Assembly: GCF_021155775.2 (NCBI RefSeq)
Contig: NC_060232.1
Span: 39,474,089 to 39,538,088 of the forward strand
Length of the DNA stretch: 64,000 nucleotides
Direction: 5' to 3'
Source: Neodiprion pinetum
Lineage: Eukaryota; Arthropoda; Insecta; Hymenoptera; Diprionidae
Every line of letters starts with the position of its first letter. Position 1 is the stretch's first letter. Positions 29,001 through 39,938 of this stretch are shown here, in pieces. A program made the translations under genes and the position numbers. The notes beneath the pieces are model-generated. The model was given only the letters and a program-made list of their open reading frames with translations. It was not told where the DNA came from and searched no databases.

Positions 29001-30747
29001 AAAGCAGAACCTTTCGCCAAACAACATATAATCCAAGCACGTCTGTAATGCCGTTAAAGAGAAAAAGATCGAAAAGGTCGGTCAAATGTGAGGGTGCAAC
29101 GCTCTGTTTGTGAGTCGGCTCTACCCGCATTTCGGGGTTAAAGGAACAAAAATGATTGCGCGGCTAAGCGAGGGATCGGCTTAGACCCCGCAGCAGATAT
29201 ACGGGTGACTCGTTCTTTGACTTTGGGAAAATTCTTTGGGGAGAATTCGGGACTGGCGAGAATCGACAGGGTCCATAGCTGAGAGCCTGCAGGAAGCGGA
29301 TAAATACGACGGTTGTTTTAGCGCCTTATCGGACTTGACGCACTCCTGTTTGCGGCACCCGCAAATCCGCAAGCCAACGCAACTTCGATCCGAGTAAATT
29401 TCAGGTGCGAATTCACGCCCTTCTATTTCGACCTCCCCAATCATTTGTCAAGATTTTTATAACAATTCCGATCGTTCTGCAAATCTCGATCGATTTTCAT
29501 CCCCTACGCGTTGTGATTTACTTAAGATTTTCATGTCAAGTTTTTGAATATCCAACAAAATCGATAACCTTCAACGAAGCGTATAAGACACGCCGTGTCT
29601 CATGCAGGCGATAACCGAACGAAAAAATGGAATATCGTGTGAATCACGGTACGGCGTTGATGAATACCGTGATCAACGGGCGAGAAGATGCGCAAGAATT
29701 GTTCGAAAGTCGTGAACATGCGGATAGCGCGGATCCAATTTTCTGTCGTTTTTGTCCAACCTAATTGGAAGGTTAACCGTTTGTAACTGATCCATGGAAT
29801 ATCGAAGCCGCGAGTCTGAGATGCGTTGAAGTATCGTTATTATACCGGGGCAGATATCTATAATTATATAGGCTGGCTCGAGGCTCGTTTCTTGTTGTTG
29901 TATAACCGATGATTTGGCGCAAGAGGGCAGACCGAAGTCTCATAGTTTTTGCGGTAATCCTCGATACAGCGGTGCATGATTCTCGCCTCGGTTGGACACA
30001 CGAAAGGAGGCGATTCTTTCGTGGAAAAAACGAACCGTCTCTCGTATCCGCGACGACAAGTGCAACGGATCGAGCCGAGCGATCGGCGAAATCTCCCTTG
30101 CGGCGCACAAGTCTTAACAAAAATCTCAAATCTTCCGTGAGATTTTAAAATCGCGTTCCAACCGGTCCGGCTGATCCGAAATTCAAGTTGACCGGGACGC
30201 GTCTGAAGTGTTCAGTTGCGTAACGAGCTTGAGGATATTTAGTCTGCATTACCGATTCAATTATTGAAGCTCCAGTTACCACGTAACTTGACGCTCGGCG
30301 AGAGGGAGAATTAATTCTCATGCTAATAGACTAAAATCATCTTTAATACATACCTACGTGCACATTTTACATCTTCGGGACGGATCGGTGCAGGCATCGG
30401 AACAAATTCACGGCAGACCCGCGATCGATTTAATCATTATTCAACAACCTCCGATCCGCCAAAGAATAATTTCTAAAAAATCGAATCAACGCTTCGCTAA
30501 TTAATTTATTCGTTCGATTTGATTATAATCGAAACGACATAGAGCATAGAAATTTACATGAGATAGCTATCTTATAACGATAAATATTTACGGTTGTGGT
30601 TACTTGTGCCAAGTCTTTGTGAACTATTGCTATAATCAAAAAATGAACGTTATGTTACGTAGGCGTGATGCCTGGTTTACTGAAAAAATGTAGTAAACTA
30701 AACTGACGGATGAATGCTGCATTCACCAGAAATCACAGTATTAACAA

Positions 30748-30751
30748 ATAT
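30748..30751. repeat. left target-site duplication ATAT
   Basis: Four bases next to the GGG terminus of the transposon, matched by ATAT at 34802-34805. The site is a simple AT motif, so the exact duplication length could be 2 or 4 bp. The 4-bp reading is the longest supported. Confidence 0.65.
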
Positions 30752-31425
30752 GGGCTATTCCGCGTCAACCGGATCAGTCATCTCTCAGATATTTTTTTAA
30801 TTTGGCATGTGGATTGTGTAAGGGGAGTTAGATTTTTGTGCCAAAGCGCGAATCTCATAATGCAAAATTCGATTTTTTATTAACAATAACAAATTAGACT
30901 CCCATTTTTTTCAAAAATTCATAACTTCGGCAACAAATTAGATACAATTTTTTTTTTTTTTTCAAATTACGCGGAAAGCTCCATAGAATTTAAAAAAAAA
31001 TACGAAATGGTAAAAAAAAGTTGTTATCAATTGTTTATTTAACAATTAATTTTTCAAAGATTTTTAAAACAGTGACCGACACGATCAAAAAATTTTTTTA
31101 AAATTCTGACATGTTCCTTGAACTGTACTACAACCTGTGAATTAATTCCAGAGGGGTGTTTTTCTTCGTTTTCGAGTAAAAAATCATTAAAGGTGTCGAT
31201 GCGCATGAAATTGCGGCGCGTCGAGTCTCTACGTAATGGCGGGCGGCCGGTTGCCGTCCACCGCTACCCCGCGGCGGCGTCGCGGCGTTATTTTAGAGTC
31301 ATTTTCACGATGTAGGACATGATTGAAAAATCTGAAAAAAATACTGTACCTTCACAAGGCCTGCTCAAAGCGATAAGTGAAGTTTCAAGAATGTGTTTTT
31401 CACCGTTTTTTTATTACAGAGATTC
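30752..31425 (+). repeat. left terminal inverted repeat, 674 bp
   Basis: Exact inverse of 34128-34801. It is AT-rich except for a GC-rich block near 31208-31290. The inner end contains a pyrimidine tract plus ATTACAG that could act as a 3-prime splice site for an upstream leader exon. The same sequence inverted gives AATAAA at the other end. A 65-codon open frame (31118-31315) lies inside it. Confidence 0.95.
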
Positions 31426-31484
31426 GAAATTTGTTATGACGCATTATGATTCAAACATGAATTACGAACACAGGTCAAGTGTTG

Positions 31485-31884
31485 TTCCAGGATATGGAAT
31501 ACCTGCACCTGTGCATGCGTCACCTAAATCCTTCACTATCCAGGTAGTCCAGGTAGGGTCACCACCTCGATTCCGCGAAGGGGTCATTTGGCTAAAGTCA
31601 GGTACATTGAATTGCACCTGCATTATGTTAGCCCCATTGGTGGAATTCAAGCAATTAGAAGAGTCGTTGGGTGGGTGAAGCACTATATTCCAGGATATGG
31701 AATACGTCCACCTGTGCATGCGTCACCTAAATCCTTCATTATCCAGGTAGTCCGGGTCACCACCTCGATTCCGCGAAGGGGTCATTTGGCTAAAGTCAGG
31801 TACATTGAAATGCACCTTCATTATGTTAGCCCCATTGGTGGAATTCAACCAATCAGAAGAGTTGTTGGGTGGGTGAAGCATTAT
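31485..31884 (+). repeat. tandem direct repeat, 203 + 197 bp
   Basis: Two copies, 31485-31687 and 31688-31884, begin CCAGGATATGGAATAC and end GGTGGGTGAAGCAYTAT. The second lacks 6 bp (one GTAGGG-like unit) and has about a dozen substitutions. They fill the gap between the left inverted repeat and the transposase gene. The position suggests a promoter or transposase-binding array, or an untranslated leader. Open frames cross them, but I see no recognised protein. Confidence 0.9.
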
Positions 31885-31916
31885 TCTGAACGAGTATAAA
31901 TTTCGAGCATTTCAAA

Positions 31917-33881
31917 ATGCATAACATTCAATCGAATACCAGTGTAGCGATCAGTGCAATACATCGTCTCATTCTTCACACAAGTAATTCATTTCTGAAA
32001 GCAATGTCTACAACAGATGTGAAACGGTGCTGTAATCCTTTCCAAAGAGTTGGCCATAATTGGGTGCGAAATTTGGTAAAGCCAGTGACACCAGCATTAC
32101 GGAAAAAGTTTCCGGACCTAGGAGAATATGTGTGCATGGATTGTCGAATAAAATTGTACAAATGCAACACAATTACTCCATCTGATAAAAACGAGGTAAG
32201 TGATATGAATCATAATTATGCGAGTGGTGACGATCTTGTTTCACCTTCACCAATTAGTGAACAGAGCAGTGTGGAAATGTTTCTTGAGAATGATATCGGG
32301 CAAGAATTGTTGTGTGATGTGAAAGAATTGTTTATCAACGCGAAGTGTGTCGCGGACAAAATTAAATATCTCACAATGACTCCTCGTAGTTGGTCCATCA
32401 GAGAATTGGAGTTACAATTTGATTGTTCATATAGAATGGCTCGTAAAGCTAAAATATTGCAAAGTGAGCGTGGATTTGGATCCTCCCCAGATCCAAGACC
32501 ATCTCGCACTCTTTGTGATGATGTTGTCTCTCATGTAGTGGAATTTTACTGTTCTGATGAAATAAGTCGGATCATGCCTGGTCAGAAAGATTTTGTCACT
32601 CTTCGCGATGTGGATGGTTCAAAACATCAAGTCCAAAAACGACTTGTTTTGTGTGATCTGAAGGAAGCTTACGCCGCGTTCAAGCAACAGCATCCGAATG
32701 ATAAAATTGGATTTACAAAATTCGCGGAACTCCGCCCAAAGCAGTGTATTTTAGCTGGACCAACAGGAACACATACAGTTTGTGTTTGCAAAATTCACCA
32801 GAATGTGAAACTTATGTTGGTGGCGGTTAGCTCAATTTGTCAGACATTCAAAAGAACGTACCACGATTTGATAAAACAGATATCGTGTGACTCTCCAAAT
32901 CCTTTGTGCTATCTCGGTGATTGTAGTAGTTGTCCAAGTTTTGATATGGTTACACACGAAATGGAAAGTTTATTCGACGATAATTTCGTAGAAAGTATTA
33001 GCTACAAACGGTGGACTCATACGGATCGATCTGTTTTAGAAACGATCACGCAAGAAACGGAAACGTTCCTCGAGACGCTAAAGGAACAGACGATAGCCCT
33101 CAAGAAACATGATTTCATTGCTAAACAGCAAAGTGCATATTTGAAAGACAGAAAACATCGTCTACAACCAGGGGAGTTCTTAGTTTTGGGTGACTTTGCT
33201 GAAAACTATGCATTTGTTGTTCAAGATGAAATTCAAAGCTTCCACTGGAATAACAATCAAGCTACCATCCATCCTTTTGTTGTGTATTATGTTGAAAATG
33301 AGGACTTAAAGCATAAAAGCTTCGTTATCATATCAGAAAATCTACAACATAATACAGTCGCGGTCCATCTGTTTCAGAAGAAACTAATCGGTAAGCTTTT
33401 TGAGTTCTTCGGTAGTGAAGTTATCAAGAAAATGATTTATTTTACTGACGGTGCTAGTGCACAATATAAAAATAAAAGCAACTTCATTAATTTGACTCAT
33501 CATTTTGACGACTTCAATGTCGAGGCTGAATGGCATTTCTTTGCAACGTCACATGGAAAAAGTCCATGTGATGGCATTGGTGGAACTGTGAAAAGATTTG
33601 CTGCACGTGCAAGCCTACAGCGGCCCAATGAAAATCTTATTTTGACTCCAAGGCAATTATTCGAATGGAGTGTGAGTGCATTAAAAAATATCGCATTTGA
33701 CTTCTGCAGCAACAGCGAACACGAAGAACATGAAAAATTATTGAAGCCGCGATTGAACCAAGCAATAACGGTTGAAGGCACTCGACGATTCCATTCATTT
33801 TTACCTCTATCTATAAAAACTGTAGAATGTAGGGTTTACTCTTCCTCTGATGAGTCATTTACCCGTAAATCTATGCGCTAA
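31917..33881 (+). CDS. transposase (DDE-type, Sola-like)
   Basis: Encodes 654 residues without a break. What the sequence shows: Cys38-Cys39 and a CxxC at 73-76 suggest an N-terminal zinc-binding DNA-binding region. A helix-turn-helix-like stretch is at about 158-181 (SWSIRELELQFDCSYRMARK). A Cys/His segment in the middle contains VCVCKIHQNVKLM, followed by further Cys pairs. The catalytic-core candidates are LGDFAENY with Asp426, YFTDGASAQYKN with Asp511, and SHGKSPCDGIGG with His546, Cys551 and Asp552. The enzyme would cut and rejoin the element's ends in the nucleus. The first ATG at 31917 is taken as the start. Met30 (MSTTDVKRCCNPF) is an equally plausible start because the conserved-looking region begins there. 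Stop TAA is at 33879. An AATAAA at 34138 inside the right inverted repeat is a likely poly(A) signal. That it is a transposase is strongly supported by its position between perfect inverted repeats; the superfamily is less certain. Confidence 0.88.
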   Translation: MHNIQSNTSVAISAIHRLILHTSNSFLKAMSTTDVKRCCNPFQRVGHNWVRNLVKPVTPALRKKFPDLGEYVCMDCRIKLYKCNTITPSDKNEVSDMNHNYASGDDLVSPSPISEQSSVEMFLENDIGQELLCDVKELFINAKCVADKIKYLTMTPRSWSIRELELQFDCSYRMARKAKILQSERGFGSSPDPRPSRTLCDDVVSHVVEFYCSDEISRIMPGQKDFVTLRDVDGSKHQVQKRLVLCDLKEAYAAFKQQHPNDKIGFTKFAELRPKQCILAGPTGTHTVCVCKIHQNVKLMLVAVSSICQTFKRTYHDLIKQISCDSPNPLCYLGDCSSCPSFDMVTHEMESLFDDNFVESISYKRWTHTDRSVLETITQETETFLETLKEQTIALKKHDFIAKQQSAYLKDRKHRLQPGEFLVLGDFAENYAFVVQDEIQSFHWNNNQATIHPFVVYYVENEDLKHKSFVIISENLQHNTVAVHLFQKKLIGKLFEFFGSEVIKKMIYFTDGASAQYKNKSNFINLTHHFDDFNVEAEWHFFATSHGKSPCDGIGGTVKRFAARASLQRPNENLILTPRQLFEWSVSALKNIAFDFCSNSEHEEHEKLLKPRLNQAITVEGTRRFHSFLPLSIKTVECRVYSSSDESFTRKSMR

Positions 33882-34127
33882 GATAGCCATGTAAGTTATG
33901 ACGAAAACCTTTGCTCACATTTCTAAGTTTAATGCCCAGTTTGATCAAAGATTAATAGATTGTATCCATAGAATAAGCGATTTATTTGTATGAAATATAT
34001 AATTGTAAGTGCGTTCATTTCGCAGCTTCCACATATCTTCGGGGGTGATTATAAGTACTAAAATAAGTAGCAAGTTATGTAATTATTATCATTTATGTGC
34101 ACTCTCATGGTGCGTAACTGTTATTTT

Positions 34128-34801
34128 GAATCTCTGTAATAAAAAAACGGTGAAAAACACATTCTTGAAACTTCACTTATCGCTTTGAGCAGGCCTTGTG
34201 AAGGTACAGTATTTTTTTCAGATTTTTCAATCATGTCCTACATCGTGAAAATGACTCTAAAATAACGCCGCGACGCCGCCGCGGGGTAGCGGTGGACGGC
34301 AACCGGCCGCCCGCCATTACGTAGAGACTCGACGCGCCGCAATTTCATGCGCATCGACACCTTTAATGATTTTTTACTCGAAAACGAAGAAAAACACCCC
34401 TCTGGAATTAATTCACAGGTTGTAGTACAGTTCAAGGAACATGTCAGAATTTAAAAAAAATTTTTTGATCGTGTCGGTCACTGTTTTAAAAATCTTTGAA
34501 AAATTAATTGTTAAATAAACAATTGATAACAACTTTTTTTTACCATTTCGTATTTTTTTTTAAATTCTATGGAGCTTTCCGCGTAATTTGAAAAAAAAAA
34601 AAAAATTGTATCTAATTTGTTGCCGAAGTTATGAATTTTTGAAAAAAATGGGAGTCTAATTTGTTATTGTTAATAAAAAATCGAATTTTGCATTATGAGA
34701 TTCGCGCTTTGGCACAAAAATCTAACTCCCCTTACACAATCCACATGCCAAATTAAAAAAATATCTGAGAGATGACTGATCCGGTTGACGCGGAATAGCC
34801 C
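34128..34801 (-). repeat. right terminal inverted repeat, 674 bp
   Basis: Inverse copy of 30752-31425 with the same length and no differences that I can see. The 65-codon open frame reappears on the minus strand (34435-34238) with an identical translation. The inner edge supplies AATAAA at 34138-34143 for the transposase transcript. Confidence 0.95.
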
Positions 34802-34805
34802 ATAT
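34802..34805. repeat. right target-site duplication ATAT
   Basis: Matches 30748-30751 immediately outside the CCC terminus of the element. Confidence 0.65.
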
Positions 34806-35284
34806 ATATGTATAAATCAGACTAAACAGTTGCTTGTCACAAGTTTCCTTGTTACTGGAACTCGAAACGATACTCATACCTTACACACAACTCTCCAGGG
34901 ATGATGTTTTCCAACGAGCCAAAGTCAATAGAAGGTCAATTTAGGGTCAAGGGTCATTCCCATTTCGAAGAAGGACTGCGCGCAGAATTGACGCCGGCAC
35001 TGTGCGGTCACAATATATTTGACCATGAGAATTTCAACAGTTATAGATGATGCTTCGGATGATCACTATAATCAACTTTTGCCATGTTGTGTTTCAGTGA
35101 GTGAGCTATACGTTTCCATTCGAAGTGGCTTTTCAACTTCGACGGTCCGTCGGAATCGAATCACGTGTCAAATGACCCCCGTGCAGAATTTTCGTCGGGA
35201 CGCGTGTCCTGCCAAGGGGGACGGAACCGATCCGTCAATTGCGAAAACAGAAACATAACGTGCATAGTTGTGTTTGGGTGGGCT
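34806..35284. other. flank of transposon, nothing recognised
   Basis: About 480 bp of mixed sequence between the element and the pentamer array. I see no gene or named repeat. Confidence 0.5.
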
Positions 35285-35514
35285 GGAATGGAACGGAACG
35301 GAATGGAACGTGATGCAACGCAACGGAATGAAACGGAACGGAAACAAACGGAATGAAATAAAACCGAACAGAACGGAACGGAACGGAATGGAACGCGAAG
35401 CAATCCAACGGAATGGAACGGAACGGAACCGAATGAAATGGAATGGAATGAAACCGAACGGAATGAAACGCAATGCAACGCAACGGAAAGGAACGGAACA
35501 AAACGGAATGGAAT
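35285..35514 (+). repeat. GGAAY pentamer satellite, 46 units
   Basis: Two hundred and thirty bases in strict 5-bp register with no insertion or deletion. The consensus is GGAAC/GGAAT, with variants such as GCAAC, GAAAC and CGAAC. The period also keeps several frames open on both strands (Gly-Met-Glu-Arg-Asn or Phe-Arg-Ser-Val-Pro type repeats). Those are by-products, not genes. Confidence 0.93.
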
Positions 35515-36303
35515 GGGCGTGGGCATCCAAGGTTTCGAATTTCGATTGCAGCGAAGCGGAGAGCCAATCAGCGGAGAAGAATGTCTCGATGAAGGAAGGA
35601 AGGCTGAACGCGTATAGCCGAATAGGAAAAAGACGAGCCCGGCTGAGTCACGTTTATATACCTTGTACCCTAGACTGACGAGGGATCTCGCGTTTAAAAT
35701 TGCAAATTGACCGGTTTATAATGCCAGGCTAATCTCAACAGTTAATGTCCAGAGTTAAACGGCTGTTAATACCTATAAAACTTTTGCCTCGATCAGCCTC
35801 TCTGACAGCATTTAAAATATCTAATTACTATTTTTCGAACAGATCATTCCTCGCCTACCGGACCACCTTCGTAACCTCGAAAGCCGGCGTGTCTGCCCGT
35901 TATATACCGGGTACTCGATTCTCACACGGAAAAAGATGGCCCGATATATGGAGAGAAGAGAACGCGATCCAATTCCTCGGGGTAATCTCGTCGAGTCGCT
36001 TTGACGGTAGGCAAAAAATACGTCTTTATCTTGACGGGTTTATGAGAGACGAAGTCTGTGTGCGGACGGTCGGTAAAATACAATCCTCGGTGTATGTTGC
36101 CAATACATATATATATATACACACATACGTATATACACGCGCGTGTGTGTAGCCGCACCGACACGCGTAATTAAAGGCTCGGTTTCGTTTCAAATTACAA
36201 GCTCGAGTCTCGCGTCTGGAGCCGTGCAAAACGGCCGGCTAATATAAACATCGTATATTTATATCAATAAGTTATCTGGCGGGCGTCGATCCACGCCCGA
36301 GTC
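35515..36303. other. non-genic stretch
   Basis: I see no supportable gene. There is a TA/CA/CG alternating tract around 36105-36150 (ATATAT, then ACACATACG, then CGCGCGTGTGTG). Confidence 0.5.
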
Positions 36304-36593
36304 CACGGTCTTACATACAGGTCTTGCGACTCTGAGTTTCGACGTGGGCCTCTTAACGTGTCAAGCCGCTAGCGTCGCTGCGATCGAGGGATGCCCGGTG
36401 CGACAAGGATGACGATAGTCGCGCTCGCGCGTCACATGGGCGTGGAATCCTAACGTCAAAGGCTTATTCAAACATTGTAGGTTATGTTGATGCATCCCTC
36501 GATCGCAGCTCCATCTGGATTTTTCTTCAACAGAGGAGCCACTCTCTACCATTGGAATTCTATTGAGTCGCAAGACCTGTATGTAAGACCGTG
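36304..36593. repeat. nested inverted repeat (foldback, 290 bp)
   Basis: The outer 29-bp arms (36304-36332 and 36565-36593) are perfect inverse copies containing CTTACATACAGGTCTTGCGA. A second perfect 17-bp pair, CTGCGATCGAGGGATGC at 36378-36394 and its inverse at 36492-36508, lies inside in the correct nested order. The sequence between the two pairs is diverged and the loop is 97 bp. This could be an old foldback or MITE, or the source of a long hairpin RNA. Confidence 0.85.
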
Positions 36594-37465
36594 CCCGAGT
36601 CGAAGCATCGGCTGTGAAACAACAAAAACCGTTTAGCAGAATTGTAAATTATACGTGTATGCTCTTTCTGCAGACCAGAACGGCGAACGCGATATTATGA
36701 TTATAGATAAAAGTGAACGCGGACTGACAAGCGGAGGAGGAACGTTGCACGTACTTACGTATCTGCGATATACCTTTTTTTCCACTTTTCGCCCCGATTC
36801 TCAGCCACGGAGCTTACAACGCGTAACGGCATTCCTTTTTCATCGTGCCGTGTTTCGAAGCCTATCTCTCTTACTTTTTGACTTCGCGGAACTATGTTCA
36901 TAGTTTGTATGTACGTACATGTACACATGTAACCTGTACCTTTACACATAACCGCGGCTTTCGAGGCTAAATTCGCGAAGAGCGTCCTCCTCCCGCCTAG
37001 CTATGCCTTCCGAGAACTTTGTCTGACTTAATTAGGTTCGCGTACAGCTCTTGTATTTGTCACTGTTTTTCTCTTTGTCGGCACGGAGACCGGCCACACG
37101 GATGAATTAAAGGCCGGACCCGATCTGACCAATAACCTTTAATTTATTGATTTGGCATCGAATTTGCGGTCCGGAATTGTGTTTCGAAATTCCTATTCTC
37201 AACGGCACCGGGCCACCGTGGGAGCCAGACTTTACACGACAAACTTCAGACGTCTGAAAGCGGGTCGTTTCATCCCAAAATCCTACCGAGGCTCGCCTCG
37301 ACTTACGCTTCTGTTATCCCGAGTGAAAGCTTGCAGTCTTCTCGTCGTTTCTTACCTGTAATCAAAAATTGTATCTATTCAATAAATCATTCCCGAGAAT
37401 CGAGCTTTCGGTTGCCACAAATTTCGGTTCACATCACAGGTCGTTTTAAGAGTTTCAACTCTGAG
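36594..37465. other. non-genic stretch
   Basis: No gene, named repeat or motif that I can support. Confidence 0.4.
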
Positions 37466-37864
37466 GGCATTATTATTTATACTTTGAAAAACATTTTGGA
37501 ATTTTTTCATTGAAATTAATAACAAAATGGCGGCATGGCGCATATAAGTAGGGCTTTTTGAGTTAAAACACCTTTACGATTTCGAACTCGTAGCCCAAAT
37601 CTTGATCAAATAAAAATAAAAATCTCAAATACGCACGATTATAAAAAAAAAGTTGGGATTCAGATTCAAAAATCTAGTTGCGAGCTTGAATCGATAAACA
37701 AGTTTCAAAGATTTTGTCGATCGTATAAAAATTGACCGAGGAATCTGCTTGACCGGATTGAAAACGTGGTCGTTCGCTACTTATATGCGCCATACAGCCG
37801 TTTTGTTCTTGATTTAAATGAAAAAAGATTCCAAAATGTACCTGAAACAATAAACAATAATGCC
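37466..37864. repeat. MITE-like element with 87-bp inverted arms
   Basis: The arms 37466-37551 and 37777-37864 are imperfect inverse copies. Shared blocks include GGCATTATTRTTTAT, ACATTTTGGAAT and TGGCGCATATAAGTAG. The 225-bp centre is unrelated AT-rich sequence. The shape fits a non-autonomous DNA transposon of about 400 bp. Its outer ends are blurred and I cannot name a target duplication. Confidence 0.75.
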
Positions 37865-39915
37865 GTAAAACTGAAGTTGCTCCATGTGTTTTCGTTTTCT
37901 TTAAAAAAAATCTCCTATATAAAATAGGAACTGTTTTGGACCAACCAAGCTGTAAAACGAGTTAACGAATCGATGAAAGACCATCGATGATGATCAAGTG
38001 TCGTCGATGGCTGCAGACAGCGAAAGGCGTGTAAACGGTAAATGATGAATCGCGTCGAGGATAAGCGACGTGCCGCCAAGGGATCCCCAGGGGAAATAAT
38101 TTCGCATTGGTATAAAGTCTAATTACAGGTGCGGCAGACCGGCATTTGTGTATACAAAGGTAATAAATGACGGTGTATCGATGATACGTGATCTCTCAAT
38201 TAAACTTAATTAATCACAATATACGGTCAATTAGCGATGTGCGGCAGTTGGTCGTTGGGCATATTCTGCGGTACGCGCTCGTCTCGGCAACGCGAAGCGG
38301 CAGGTAGAAACCCGGGTTTCTTGGCACCTTGACAGCCGCGAAAGGAAGTCCTCGAGGTTGTCGCGACGCTCGTCAGCCTTTGAATTCCATATAGGTAGGA
38401 GGACCGGCGATTAACGGCCACAGAAGCCGGTACCATACTCGATTTTCCTAGAGACATATAACCATAAAATTTTTTCTTCCGCGCTCGTTCTCGGCATTTC
38501 TATATTCCTGTATATCGGATTCACTCTCTCCGATTCCCGAAGATGGCAAATCGATTTCGCGCGGCATCACGCTGATTGTATCAAAACGCGACGAGTCGTT
38601 TGTTCTTCCGTTTATTATTCTATCGCAAGTGCGGTAGCAAGGTCAAGATTTTAATCTCCTCGACGGTCGCGAAAGTTTGAAAATCTCGAAGAGCCGTTAC
38701 AGTCAACGTCTGTAAACTTACGACTATACTTTATGTAGTACATGTATATATATTTACATATATATATATACACGTTATAACAGTTGATGCGTAACTTATT
38801 TCAAGGAATTACCGCTGATAAATAACTTCATATGAAACGTTTACAGTATTACAGTACATTCAGCCACATTATGTAGGTATGTATGTGCGTATTTACCACG
38901 TCAACGAACTTCGCATCTTTCCGCTGATAAAATATTTATTTCTCGTTATGTTTTATTACTCCGGGAACATATAACACATCTGCTACTGCAGCGCGACAGG
39001 ATGCGTTCACAACATCCGCAGAAATTGCCACCTCATTTTCGTTTTCAATGTTTTTTATCCTACTACAGATATTCCGTGGCCTTGGTTAAACGTTACGAGG
39101 ATAGAATGATAGCGTCGTGTTACTTTCAGAAAAGTGGTCTAAGGCTTGCAAAATATTATACTTTGGAAATTTCACGTAGTATTGAACTTTCGATGCTTTC
39201 AATTTTGCGAAAAGTCTTGAAAATGCGAACCGGAAAGTTTCGGAGTCGACTTTTACCCCATTTCGGAAACAGTGCTTCTTCTTTGAATCGCAGATATCCG
39301 ATTTTCTGGAATCGGTTTCGAACTCTGTATTCGAACTCGGTAAATGAAAGTCTGACTTTTGACCGGATCTCGGTGTTTCGAAATCGAGCGACTCGCCTAC
39401 GGTCACTATCGTATTCCGATAAAAATTTTCTCAGATGCTCATTCCCATCACATGGTAGTGTTGATTAATTTTTTTCCTGCACTGTAAATGATGCACGCAA
39501 ACGACACCGGCGGAGGAGATTTTCTAAACGATTTGTCCTCTCTTCCTGACCTAAATTCATTCCAAATGTGAGACCGATTCGTCGAGGAATTACTTCCACT
39601 TGTCCATTTCGTCCGATCGTCCACCCTCCTCGAAACGTGGGTCAGTGTCAGACCCACAGCCTCGCTATCTTCCCTGCCCGTGTTTACAAGATATTTATGT
39701 ACGCGGGGCCAGTCCGCGGCGTATTAATTAGCACCTCGAGAGTCCCAATCCGACTTAGACCTCCAGACGTTGGTCAAGAGGCCCAGACGAGGCCCGCAGC
39801 GGTGGCTCGACCTATCATTTCCTGTAACCACAAATAAAACCGTACGGCTAAATGCTGGAGGAGAACTCCAGAGTCTCGGGTCTCGGGTATCAAATGTCTG
39901 CCATCCAGCCTTTCC

Positions 39916-39938
39916 CTCTCTCTCTCTCTCTCTCTCGA
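39916..39938 (+). repeat. (CT)n microsatellite
   Basis: Twenty-three bases of perfect CT/TC repeat. Confidence 0.9.

Larger units (their letters stand above)
23514..30747. other. long non-genic stretch before the transposon
   Basis: About 7 kb without a confident gene. It holds a (TA)10 tract at 25051, a GAA/GGA-rich purine stretch at about 25403-25455, a hairpin repeat at 25837-26019 and a GC-rich patch at 26.5-26.9 kb with overlapping open frames. The rest is AT-rich. Confidence 0.5.
30752..34801 (+). mobile_element. complete DNA transposon, Sola-like, 4050 bp
   Basis: A full-length class II element. It begins GGGCTATTCCGCG and ends with the exact reverse complement. The terminal inverted repeats are 674 bp and appear identical throughout, including a 15-base homopolymer. 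An ATAT duplication flanks it. It carries one long intact gene on the plus strand (31917-33881) preceded by a tandem 203/197-bp repeat. The 4-bp duplication and GGG ends argue against Tc1/mariner (TA), piggyBac (TTAA), hAT (8 bp) and Mutator (8-9 bp), and fit Sola-type elements best. That family assignment is inference. Identical repeats and an open gene imply recent insertion. Confidence 0.9.

Noticed and set aside
35268..35678. Long open frames on both strands over 35.2-35.7 kb with repeating five-residue patterns
   Set aside because: They are by-products of the 5-bp repeat period, and no start, splice site or domain supports them.
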